Source: Candidatus Poseidonia sp.
Lineage (GTDB): Archaea; Thermoplasmatota; Poseidoniia; Poseidoniales; Poseidoniaceae
NCBI GenBank assembly: GCA_023254365.1
Contig: JALRLQ010000034.1
Span: 1-16,164, forward strand
Reading direction: 5' to 3'
DNA: 16,164 nt
Every line of letters starts with the position of its first letter. The first letter of the stretch is position 1. The translations under genes were made by a program, and so were the position numbers. The notes below the pieces were generated by a model. It had not been told where the DNA came from and searched no databases. It saw nothing but the letters and a program-made list of their open reading frames with translations. Shown piece by piece: positions 1 to 7,917 of the stretch.

Positions 1-2283
1 GTGAATCGCCATCAACGCCGAGCCTTTGAAAAAAGGCGGGCAGAAGGGCGGACCATGACCGCTTGGAAGGAAGGGCGTCGTGACGACCCCACGCCTTGCC
101 GTGACCAAGACCACGGTCGGTTTGAAGTCACGGCCCGAGACGGCAGGGCTCGCCTTGGTCGTCTTCACACCCGTCACGGTGTGCTCGAAACCCCTGCCCT
201 TTTGCCGGTGGTCAACCCGAACATTCGCACGATTGAACCTCGGGTCATGTGGGATACCTATGGGATTCAAGCCCTCATCACCAACTCGTACATCATTTGG
301 AAGCATGAAGATTTGCGAACAGCAGCCCAGCAAGACGGCGTTCACGCTCTGCTGGATTATCCCGGTGCCATCATGACCGATTCCGGCACGTTTCAGTCCT
401 ATGTGTACGGCGATGTTGAGGTCGGCGTGGACGAAATCGTGGCCTTCCAACGCTCCATTGGCGTTGACATTGCAACGATGCTGGATGTCTTCTCTCGACC
501 GGATATGAACGAAAGCGAAGTGGAACATGCCGTTCGTGAAACCGAAGCCAGAGCAGCGCAAAGTGTCGTTGCTGCGGGTGACACCATGCTCAACGGCCCG
601 GTTCAGGGCGGCCTGTTTCGTAAACTTCGCAACGTTTCCGCACAACTGATGGGCAAGCACGGGTTCGCCGTTCACCCCATCGGCGGCATCGTTCCGGTGA
701 TGGAGCAGCAACGCTACAAAGACTACGCGAAAATCATGATGAGTACCTTGCCGCTGCTGCCGCCCAACCGTCCCGTTCACATGTTCGGTTGCGGCCATCC
801 CATGCTCTTTCCCATGTCGATCGCCTTGGGGGCTGACCTGTTTGATTCAGCAGCCTACGCCCTGTTTGCTCGGGACGGCCGCATGCTCACACCGTGGGGC
901 ACCGAACGCATTGACGATTTGGTCGATTGGCCTGTGCTCATGCCGTGCGTTGCACAACTCACCCCTCAGGACGTGCGCTCCATGCCACCCAAGGACAAGG
1001 AACGGTTGCTGGCGCACTACAACCTCGAAGTGACGCTGGCTGAATTGGCCCGCTGCAAGCAGGCGGTTCGGGAAGGGAAAATTTGGCAGTTGGCTGAACA
1101 ACGAAGCCATCAGCACCCAGCCCTTCGAGAAGCCTTCCTGTGGCTGACGACACCTCCCTCGGTCACACGGAACCTTCGACCTGACCGGTTCTACACCGAC
1201 CGAGACGCCGCCAATGACACCGGTCAGGATCAGGGCATGTGGGAAGACGCTTGGGACTGGGTGGTCTGGAATCAACATACGCCGCGCTCTGGTGGCGTTC
1301 AATGGGGCGGCGACGACACCTTCTGGCGACCGCAAATTGCGAAGGCGCGTCGGCTCCTGCAGATGCGCTGGCAGACGCCAGCGACCTCCGCTCCATGCAT
1401 CGTGTTTCACGGCATTCGAGGCCCGTACCGGGAACGGCTGGGCGAGGTGCTTGAGTGGCTGACCCACCACTGCCCTGACCTGCAGGTGTTGGTCCAAACA
1501 CCGTTGGGTCTCGTCCCCGCCTCCCTTGAAGACCTCAACCCGTTCGCCCATTTGGACGCCCCTGAATGGGTGCTGCGCCATGAATCAGAGCCGGCGTGGA
1601 TCGCCACTGAACTCCAACGACTGGGCCTCGCCACCACGACCTTTGCAACCGTTGATGTAGCCGGAGACGGCATGAAACAGCGTTTGGCTGAGGCCCTCCA
1701 ACACCTGGACTTGCCCGCTGATGTTCACGAACCGATGGAGGCTGGTGAACGAGATGCGGCTCGTCGTGCACTTCGAATGGAACAAGGCATCGCCAAACAG
1801 ATGGTCCTGCTCAACACCTCGCGTGAAACAGCAACCTCCATCATGACCGATGCCATGTTCGTTGTGAATCGGGAAGGACGTGTCAAGAACATCAACAACG
1901 CAGCGAACGCACACATGTTTAGCCCTCGCCTCAGGGACGGGGGCATGTCGTTGGCCAACGCTGGAGCCGCTGCTTTGCTCGAGCATCGCAGCGAACCACT
2001 TCCTCAATACATGACCACAACCGAATGGTGGGGTCACGCCTCAAAAGGTCCAGCCGTGGTGGTTGTGGACGGTGATGCCGAGCCCTTTGTTCGAAAAGGC
2101 CGCAACGTCTTCCATGGATTCATCGTGGCATGCGACCCTTGGTTGACGCCCGGCGAAGCGTGTCTCATCTGCAATCGGGACGGTCAGTTCCTCGGCCACG
2201 GTGTCGCCCAGTGCACGGCGACCGAGATGGGAGCGTTCACGAAGGGTATCGCTGTGAAAACGCGCGGCGGAGTCGAACCCTGA
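1..2283 (+). CDS. tgtA: Archaeosine-type tRNA-guanine transglycosylase (TgtA), divergent
   Basis: Archaeal TgtA exchanges guanine 15 in the tRNA D-loop for preQ0, the first step to archaeosine. Seen here: the TGT barrel begins near residue 41; TDSGTFQ gives the base-contacting Asp127 and DLFDSAAY gives the expected nucleophile Asp282. The C-terminal about 80 residues form a PUA domain (GRNVFHGF, PGEACLICN, EMGAFTKGIAVKTR). Residues 440-560 resemble the ArcS middle domain (TPLGLVPASLED at 500-511). Odd: the family zinc motif CxCxxC plus His is not intact; only Cys316 remains near 311-325, and HNL reads HYN at 339-341. At 760 residues it is longer than the about 580 I recall for well-studied TgtA. 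The start is uncertain: the frame is open to the window edge with GTG at 1, but ATG 55 lies 30 nt after a TTTGAAAA box and gives 742 residues. I am sure of the family, less sure that it is catalytically standard. Confidence 0.9.
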   Translation: MNRHQRRAFEKRRAEGRTMTAWKEGRRDDPTPCRDQDHGRFEVTARDGRARLGRLHTRHGVLETPALLPVVNPNIRTIEPRVMWDTYGIQALITNSYIIWKHEDLRTAAQQDGVHALLDYPGAIMTDSGTFQSYVYGDVEVGVDEIVAFQRSIGVDIATMLDVFSRPDMNESEVEHAVRETEARAAQSVVAAGDTMLNGPVQGGLFRKLRNVSAQLMGKHGFAVHPIGGIVPVMEQQRYKDYAKIMMSTLPLLPPNRPVHMFGCGHPMLFPMSIALGADLFDSAAYALFARDGRMLTPWGTERIDDLVDWPVLMPCVAQLTPQDVRSMPPKDKERLLAHYNLEVTLAELARCKQAVREGKIWQLAEQRSHQHPALREAFLWLTTPPSVTRNLRPDRFYTDRDAANDTGQDQGMWEDAWDWVVWNQHTPRSGGVQWGGDDTFWRPQIAKARRLLQMRWQTPATSAPCIVFHGIRGPYRERLGEVLEWLTHHCPDLQVLVQTPLGLVPASLEDLNPFAHLDAPEWVLRHESEPAWIATELQRLGLATTTFATVDVAGDGMKQRLAEALQHLDLPADVHEPMEAGERDAARRALRMEQGIAKQMVLLNTSRETATSIMTDAMFVVNREGRVKNINNAANAHMFSPRLRDGGMSLANAGAAALLEHRSEPLPQYMTTTEWWGHASKGPAVVVVDGDAEPFVRKGRNVFHGFIVACDPWLTPGEACLICNRDGQFLGHGVAQCTATEMGAFTKGIAVKTRGGVEP

Positions 2284-2331
2284 ACGCAAGGCTTCATGGG
2301 TTGCCGTGGTCCACCTTCATCTGTGAGGGCC

Positions 2332-3342
2332 ATGGAGGATGAACCCATCATCCAGACCAAGGGATTGACCAAATCCTATGGCCCACACATCGCCCTGAAC
2401 GAACTGAACGTGCACATCCCGAAAGGTGCCACGGGATTGCTCGGCCAAAACGGTGCGGGAAAATCCACGTTCCTGAAGACCATCCTCGGGTTGATTCAAG
2501 CGACCTCGGGCGAAGGCACGGTCCTCGGGTACGATATTCGTCACCAAGGTGTTGACATCCGCCAACGCATCGGGTACATGCCCGAATACGACGCGCTGAA
2601 TCCGGACATGGACGCCATCCATCAAGTCCGGTACTCGGGTGAATTGCTCGGCATGAATCCCGTCGTGGCGATGAACCGCGCCCATGAAGCACTGCAATTC
2701 GTAGGAATGGGTGAGCAGCGCTACCGAGAGATCAGCAGTTTCTCCACCGGGATGAAGCAGGCGACGAAACTGGCGTGCGCCATCATTCATGACCCCGATT
2801 TGCTGATCGCCGATGAACCATCCAACGGATTGGACATGAAATCAAGGGAATTCATGATTTCAACCCTCAACACCATGGTGCACGACGGCAATCGATCGGT
2901 GCTGATGGCAAGTCACCTGATGGACGATGTTGAACGTGTGTGTGAAAACATCATCCTTCTCCACAAAGGAACGTTGGCAGCGCAGGGCAAAATCGAGGAC
3001 TTGAAGGCCATCGACCGTGAAATCGAGATTCATGTTTGGGGAGGTGCTTCACCGTTGGAGCAGCGGCTTCTCGACCAAGGTTTCCGAGTTCGACGAGAGG
3101 GTCGCGTGATGCGAATCGCCCACACCCAAGAGGACACCACCACCCACATTCTCCAAGCGGCGGCAGACGTGGGAGCTCAAATCCGCCGCATGCACGAGTA
3201 CGAGGCATCGCTCGAGGACCTCTTCTTGGCCATCATGGACAACCTGGGCTACGCCGTGAAGTCGAGCGAAGACTTGCTCAGGTCCCCGGTCACCGCACGA
3301 AGTGTGGATGCGCCTGAATCGATGGGAGGTGGAGCAGCATGA
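2332..3342 (+). CDS. ABC transporter ATP-binding protein (first of two)
   Basis: Cytoplasmic ATPase subunit expected to energise an ABC-2 type membrane partner. Seen: Walker A GQNGAGKST at 38-46, signature FSTGMKQ at 137-143 (in place of LSGGQ), Walker B LLIADEP with Asp161-Glu162, D-loop NGLD, and switch His in MASH. The 336 residues include about 100 after the nucleotide-binding core, as in GldA/NatA-like exporters. The start at ATG 2332 is preferred over ATG 2296 because the conserved domain begins directly after it (EPIIQTKGLTKSYG) and GAGGG lies just upstream. It follows tgtA by 48 nt, and its stop overlaps the next start (ATGA at 3339-3342), so it is probably translated together with the permease that follows. 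The substrate cannot be read from the sequence. Confidence 0.93.
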   Translation: MEDEPIIQTKGLTKSYGPHIALNELNVHIPKGATGLLGQNGAGKSTFLKTILGLIQATSGEGTVLGYDIRHQGVDIRQRIGYMPEYDALNPDMDAIHQVRYSGELLGMNPVVAMNRAHEALQFVGMGEQRYREISSFSTGMKQATKLACAIIHDPDLLIADEPSNGLDMKSREFMISTLNTMVHDGNRSVLMASHLMDDVERVCENIILLHKGTLAAQGKIEDLKAIDREIEIHVWGGASPLEQRLLDQGFRVRREGRVMRIAHTQEDTTTHILQAAADVGAQIRRMHEYEASLEDLFLAIMDNLGYAVKSSEDLLRSPVTARSVDAPESMGGGAA

Positions 3343-4355
3343 GCGAGGACGTTGACCTCAGTCCCGAGGCACCCGTAACGGGGCAAGGTCGCATGGATGT
3401 GGCCTGGGGCGCCAACACCGGAGACGAAACCCAAGAGGAACTGGCGGTAGCGAACACCGCGAAGGGCGGGCAAATCTTCGAACAACACTACACGCCGTGG
3501 ACGGGAACCTTGAATCCAAGATGGATGCGCAACTGGTCCATCTTGCGCCATCACCTGCTGGGCATCTTCCGAAAGGGGCATCGGCCGTGGACCATGCCCA
3601 CGCGAATCTTCATTCTCATCGCGTTCCTTGCCGCCCTCTCCGACGCCGGTATGACCTTGCTTTCTGGATTGGTGGGCAGTTCAGAATTTCATTCGCTGTT
3701 TGGGGTGAGCAGAGACAATCTCTACGGCCACGTCCTCGGCTTTTTCCCCCGCAATGTCCTGTATTACCCCATCGTCGCTGCGCTCTTGGTCGGCAGCGTC
3801 ATCTCCGAAGACCGTGAACACGGCACTTCGGCGTTGTATTTTTCCCGCCCCATTTCGCGATTTGACTATGTAGGCATGAAGTTCCTCTCCGTGGCCATCA
3901 TCCAGGCCCTGGTCGTCCTCGTCACCTACATCCTCTACTTCCTTGCAGAAGTTGTTGCCTATGGCCGAGGGTGGGCGTGGATGGTGGATGTGTTTCCCAT
4001 GTTCCTTGCAGGGTTCATCGCCGGCATGCTGCTCATCATCACCTACACCAGCATTGGCCTCAGCCTATCGAGCGTGTCCACCGGTCGGTTCTTTCCGGGC
4101 ATCGGCCTCTTGGCCATCGTCTTCGGGACCAAAACGCTTGCAAGCATCGTCAAGAACCTCTTCGAGCGTGAGATTCTCTACCTGATTTCACCCTACGATT
4201 GTGTTGCTCATGTCGGTCAAGCCCTGATCGGCACCCAAACCACCTACGACCAATACTCTTGGACGTATTCGCTCGTGGCCCTGGTCGCCATGAACGCCTT
4301 GGCACTTTACGTGCTTGCGACCCGTGTCGCTTCGATGGAGGTGACGCGTGAATGA
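3339..4355 (+). CDS. ABC-2 type transporter permease (first of two)
   Basis: Integral membrane subunit, 338 residues, presumably paired with the preceding ATPase. After a polar cytoplasmic stretch of about 85 residues I count six hydrophobic segments: roughly 88-110, 141-157, 183-203, 219-238, 252-270 and 309-329. The motif ISEDREHGTSALYFSRPISR at 155-174 is the cytoplasmic coupling segment typical of ABC-2 permeases (E..G......P.SR). The start is ATG 3339, overlapping the previous stop in ATGA, with the strong ribosome site GGGAGGTGG 7-15 nt upstream. It ends in another ATGA overlap with the second ATPase gene. The soluble N-terminal extension is longer than in most simple ABC-2 permeases. 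Substrate unknown. Confidence 0.88.
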   Translation: MSEDVDLSPEAPVTGQGRMDVAWGANTGDETQEELAVANTAKGGQIFEQHYTPWTGTLNPRWMRNWSILRHHLLGIFRKGHRPWTMPTRIFILIAFLAALSDAGMTLLSGLVGSSEFHSLFGVSRDNLYGHVLGFFPRNVLYYPIVAALLVGSVISEDREHGTSALYFSRPISRFDYVGMKFLSVAIIQALVVLVTYILYFLAEVVAYGRGWAWMVDVFPMFLAGFIAGMLLIITYTSIGLSLSSVSTGRFFPGIGLLAIVFGTKTLASIVKNLFEREILYLISPYDCVAHVGQALIGTQTTYDQYSWTYSLVALVAMNALALYVLATRVASMEVTRE

Positions 4356-5341
4356 TTCCTGACGTGACCCAAGAAGGTCTACCAACGGAAACGGCCGTTC
4401 CTCAGGCGCCCGTTGTCCCCGTGGTCTACTTCAGCGGCGTTTCAAAATCCTACGGGCGCATTCACGCTCTCAGCAACATCACGCTGGGCTTGTCCGGTGG
4501 CGTGACGGGCATCTTGGGCATGAACGGCGCTGGCAAATCCACGCTGTTCAAACTCCTGATGGGCAAATTGCAACCCTCATCGGGCGAAGTGAAATTGTTC
4601 GGAACCAATCCGTGGAAGAACCCAGCCCCCTACGCCAACGTTGGTTTTGTTCCCGAACACGAAAAAATGCACGACTGGATGACGGCCTTGGAATTTGTCA
4701 GCACCTTTGCACGCCTGCACGGGATGACTCGAAAAGAAGCGGAAGTTGAAGCCATGCGGGTGCTCGACTTCGTTGGCTTGACCGATGTGGCCAACAAGGA
4801 AATCGGACGCTTTTCCAAGGGCATGCGTCAGCGAACGAAGATCGCTCATGCGCTGGTCAACGACCCCGAACTCATCATTTTGGACGAACCGCTTCAAGGA
4901 TGCGACCCACTGGCCCGAACCACCATCATGAACGTGATTCGCGAGCTCGGAAAAATGGGCCGAACCGTGCTGGTCAGCAGCCACATCCTCAACGAAATTG
5001 AGCGCATCACCGAACAAATCGTTATTCTGCACCATGGAAAGTTGGTGGCGCTGGGCAACCTGCACGCCATCAGGGACCGACTTGACCAGATTCCTCACAC
5101 CATTCGCTTGGTGGGTGACGATGCACGAGCGATGGCGAAGGACATTCTCGACCACCCCGCCGTGTTCGGCTTGAGTTTTCCCAACGATAACGAACTGCTC
5201 ATCCAAACCTATCACTTTGGCCAATTGCACGCCGAACTCCCCGGGCTCATCGTCAACAACGGGCATCGGGTGAGCGTCATTGACAACCCCGACGATGATT
5301 TGGAATCCTTGCTCACCTATCTGGCAGGAGGGAGTGCATGA
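4352..5341 (+). CDS. ABC transporter ATP-binding protein (second of two)
   Basis: Second ATPase subunit, 329 residues. Seen: Walker A GMNGAGKST at 56-64, signature FSKGMRQR, Walker B LIILDEP, and switch His in SSHILNE. The D-loop reads GCDP rather than the usual GLDP, a mild deviation. An N-terminal tail of about 22 Pro/Val-rich residues precedes the domain. The start ATG 4352 overlaps the previous stop (ATGA), with GGAGGTG 9-15 nt upstream. Its stop overlaps the second permease start in the same way. The order ATPase-permease-ATPase-permease suggests two half-transporters or one heteromeric exporter; this is inference. It is clearly different in sequence from the first ATPase, so not a recent duplication. 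Confidence 0.93.
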   Translation: MIPDVTQEGLPTETAVPQAPVVPVVYFSGVSKSYGRIHALSNITLGLSGGVTGILGMNGAGKSTLFKLLMGKLQPSSGEVKLFGTNPWKNPAPYANVGFVPEHEKMHDWMTALEFVSTFARLHGMTRKEAEVEAMRVLDFVGLTDVANKEIGRFSKGMRQRTKIAHALVNDPELIILDEPLQGCDPLARTTIMNVIRELGKMGRTVLVSSHILNEIERITEQIVILHHGKLVALGNLHAIRDRLDQIPHTIRLVGDDARAMAKDILDHPAVFGLSFPNDNELLIQTYHFGQLHAELPGLIVNNGHRVSVIDNPDDDLESLLTYLAGGSA

Positions 5342-6636
5342 GCAAGCGGGGCGATGTGCCGAGCCTGTGGAGTGGCATGGACCGAAAGGCCATGGCGGTG
5401 GCGGAGTTCACCGTCCGGCAGCAACGCAAACGGCTCTCCACATGGGTGGTGTTGCTGGTTGGCGTGGCTGCGATGGGGGTGTTGACCCTGTTCTACATCG
5501 ATGCGATGACCCGAGACTACGAAGCCATCGACAACGATGGTGACAGTTACGATTGGGACGGCGACGGCTACCCCAACGGCCAAGAAATGCTGTACGGAAC
5601 CGACTATTTTGACAGTTTCTCACACCCTGGGTTGCTCGACCCACCGGTGGCACCTGACGACCCCAGCGTGTGGATCAACGAGGACGACTTTGATTGGTCT
5701 GCTCTGGAAGAAGGAAGCGTTGGATTTGACGACAACGGAGATTGCGATGTTGAAAGTCGAACCACTTCCCAGAAAGACCGTAACGGAAACGGCATTCCCT
5801 GCGACATCATGCTGGTGAAAAACACGTGGTCTGAGGGATACAGCATTAGTTCGGACGGCAATGTCGACGAGGACCCCGACGACGAGGCGTATGCCTTGGA
5901 GTCCATCCACCGGAGCTTCGTTTTGGCCATCGGGAAACTGGGCATCGTGTTCCTGCTCGGAATTTTCGTTCCTTTGTTCATGGCCACCGGTTTGATTCGT
6001 CAGGAAATGACGTCCGGGACGATGCACTTCATGCTCGCCAAACCCATCGCTCGTGGCGAGGTGTTTTTGTATCGCATGCTTGGCTTTTTGGCGATTGCTT
6101 GGACCTACCTCACGCTGGTTATTCTCGTCCTCGCCATCATCACGGGCTTGGCTGGGCCAGGGGAGGGTTTCTTCCGATTTGGCGACCTTGGAGTGTGGTT
6201 AGCCATTTGGTTTGCAGGACTTCTTTCCGTGATGGTCTACGGCATGCTGTTTTGCATGTTGGGTGTGATGTGGAAACACGGCATGGTCCTCGCCCTCCCG
6301 ATTGCAGCATGGGAATTGGGTATGATCTTGACCACGCTGGGCGCCCCCGACGCCGCGATTCTGCGCTTTTCCGTGATCGGCTGGGCGATGAACATCGTCG
6401 ACGCCGGGGCGATGCTCGCATGGAGCGACACCTACCTGCTGGTTGAGATGGGTATGTGGGGTGGTGGAAACGGCCCACTCGAAGGAGCCGAAGCGCTGAA
6501 TGTCTTTGCATCAACGCCCGGACTTGGTTTGGGGGCCTTGGCCACCGTGGTCGTCTCTTCGCTCGTGATGGTGTTCCAAACGGCGGTGTGTTGGTTGCTT
6601 GGAAGCACGCTGTTCAAATCAAAAGAAATCGATTGA
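5338..6636 (+). CDS. ABC-2 type permease with acidic calcium-site-like extracytoplasmic loop
   Basis: Membrane permease of 432 residues, presumed partner of the preceding ATPase. The first helix is at about 36-54; further hydrophobic segments start near 191, 240, 282 and 312, with a last one near 400-425. QEMTSGTMHFMLAKPIARGE at 221-240 is the ABC-2 coupling segment. Between helices 1 and 2 lies a polar loop of about 130 residues. It holds a run DNDGDSYDWDGDGYPNGQE (65-83) of thrombospondin-3/dockerin type and a second site DRNGNGIPCD (147-156) resembling the Excalibur motif. Two cysteines, 136 and 155, could pair outside the cell. The topology is inferred from the cytoplasmic N-terminus rich in Arg/Lys. 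The start ATG 5338 overlaps the previous stop and is preceded by GGAGGGAG. The calcium-binding role is inferred from motif only. Confidence 0.85.
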   Translation: MSKRGDVPSLWSGMDRKAMAVAEFTVRQQRKRLSTWVVLLVGVAAMGVLTLFYIDAMTRDYEAIDNDGDSYDWDGDGYPNGQEMLYGTDYFDSFSHPGLLDPPVAPDDPSVWINEDDFDWSALEEGSVGFDDNGDCDVESRTTSQKDRNGNGIPCDIMLVKNTWSEGYSISSDGNVDEDPDDEAYALESIHRSFVLAIGKLGIVFLLGIFVPLFMATGLIRQEMTSGTMHFMLAKPIARGEVFLYRMLGFLAIAWTYLTLVILVLAIITGLAGPGEGFFRFGDLGVWLAIWFAGLLSVMVYGMLFCMLGVMWKHGMVLALPIAAWELGMILTTLGAPDAAILRFSVIGWAMNIVDAGAMLAWSDTYLLVEMGMWGGGNGPLEGAEALNVFASTPGLGLGALATVVVSSLVMVFQTAVCWLLGSTLFKSKEID

Positions 6637-6646
6637 GGCGAGGAAC

Positions 6647-7849
6647 ATGCAACCCGTCGTCCCCACCAAATTCGAAGGCGATTTCTCCTCCATGTGGACC
6701 CTCGGATTGCGAGAACCGTTGTGGCACATGACGTGGGATTGGTGGTGGTGGTTGGTGATGCTTGACGACGATGAACACCCCTGCGGCAAGCAATTGATGG
6801 TGCTCTGGTCAACCAAAGACAACGACCGAGTCGAGGTCAACGGCGCACCATGGATGCCGGGTGGAAGGCCCGGTTTCGACGACCAAGGAGGGATGGTCAT
6901 CGACGGCATGGTCTGCGCGTGGTGGTTTGACGGTCAGCGCATGCACGAACCCTACATCAAGCGGGTGTGCGACATGATCAGCATCAACGACCAACACCCG
7001 CAATGGCCCGCTTCAGGGGGTGGTGGCGAGGGCGGAGGTGCCGTAGTCCCCTTGCTTCCCGATGACCTCTCCATGGGTTTGCACAGCGACAAGTCGGCCT
7101 TCTGGCTCAACCTCAAAGGGGACAAAACCGCGGTAGAAGACGGTGCGCCGGCTTCAATTGCCTTGACCCTCACTCCCTGGAATCCGGCCATGTCCGTGGC
7201 TCGTCCTTCCACCGCTACCTACGCTGCAGGCATGGGTTACGACATCCTTCGCGTGCATGGAACACGTGTCCACGGTACGGTTGATGGAAACGATGTCACG
7301 GGTACCGCTTATTTCCAGAAAGTGTGTGTCCAAGCACCTTCGCCGCCTTGGTATTGGGGTGTCCTCCATTTTGAAGACGGTTCGTACATGGATTGGTTCT
7401 TGCCACACCTCGCCCCCACCATGACGTCCAGGGACGCACGACCTTGGAAACGAAGGGACATACAACACATCGCTCTCTCCCAAGGCGGTCTGTTTCACGA
7501 TGCTCAACAACAGCGAACCGAACGCTTTGCTCGAGTTCGCGTGGTCAAAGAGGCCTCATCGCTTGTGGAAGGGTCTCACGGTGAATCACCCGGCGCTGCG
7601 CTACCGATCTTTTCGGTTCACATGTGGAACGGTCGTACAGACATCAAACTCACCGTTCAAGCGGTTGAACGTGCCCACTGGCACTTTGACCAACCCACGC
7701 GGGGTGGCGTTTGGTCGCACCTTACCTACAACGAATACCCGCTGGAAGTGAAGCGGTTGGAAATCGTGGATGAATTCGGGGTCAGGACACGGCAAGACTA
7801 CGGGTGGGTGCGAGGAAACGCCGAACATGCTTGGGGTATGCTTCATTGA
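6647..7849 (+). CDS. Lipocalin / tocopherol-cyclase-like protein, function unknown
   Basis: 400 residues, not confidently recognised. It is very rich in Trp, His and Gly and has no signal peptide or clear membrane helix despite a DWWWW run at 31-35. The segment 204-250 (HGTRVHGTVDG, VTGTAYFQK, PPWYWGVLHFEDGS) resembles the GxxY...W.W..fxDGs pattern of the tocopherol cyclase / hydroxyneurosporene synthase (CrtC) lipocalin-like group, suggesting a beta-barrel that binds a lipid. This is weak evidence. A Gly-rich linker (GGGGEGGG, 124-131) separates an N-terminal third from the rest. ATG 6647 is chosen because GAGGCGAGG lies just upstream; an in-frame ATG at 6599 lies inside the permease gene. 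With 10 nt after the permease it is very probably in the same transcript, so it may process or bind what the transporter moves. Confidence 0.8.
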   Translation: MQPVVPTKFEGDFSSMWTLGLREPLWHMTWDWWWWLVMLDDDEHPCGKQLMVLWSTKDNDRVEVNGAPWMPGGRPGFDDQGGMVIDGMVCAWWFDGQRMHEPYIKRVCDMISINDQHPQWPASGGGGEGGGAVVPLLPDDLSMGLHSDKSAFWLNLKGDKTAVEDGAPASIALTLTPWNPAMSVARPSTATYAAGMGYDILRVHGTRVHGTVDGNDVTGTAYFQKVCVQAPSPPWYWGVLHFEDGSYMDWFLPHLAPTMTSRDARPWKRRDIQHIALSQGGLFHDAQQQRTERFARVRVVKEASSLVEGSHGESPGAALPIFSVHMWNGRTDIKLTVQAVERAHWHFDQPTRGGVWSHLTYNEYPLEVKRLEIVDEFGVRTRQDYGWVRGNAEHAWGMLH

Positions 7850-7878
7850 TACAACGGTCGCCCGCTGGGGGAAGGTAT

Positions 7879-7885
7879 TTCATAT
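7879..7885 (+). promoter_or_regulatory. TATA-like box for the PH-domain membrane protein
   Basis: TTCATAT lies in the 68-nt gap after the lipocalin-like gene. Applying the 29-nt spacing seen at two other genes puts transcription start near 7908, leaving a leader of about 10 nt and the ribosome site GAGG (7907-7910) ahead of ATG 7918. It is the same core as the boxes at 10994 and 15806. Confidence 0.45.
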
Positions 7886-7917
7886 CACCATGTCCCAAGA
7901 CAATGTGAGGGCTTGAG

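Noticed and set aside
6599..6646. Earlier in-frame ATG for the lipocalin-like gene, overlapping the permease
   Set aside because: The 16 added residues overlap permease codons and lack a ribosome site; GAGGCGAGG precedes ATG 6647.
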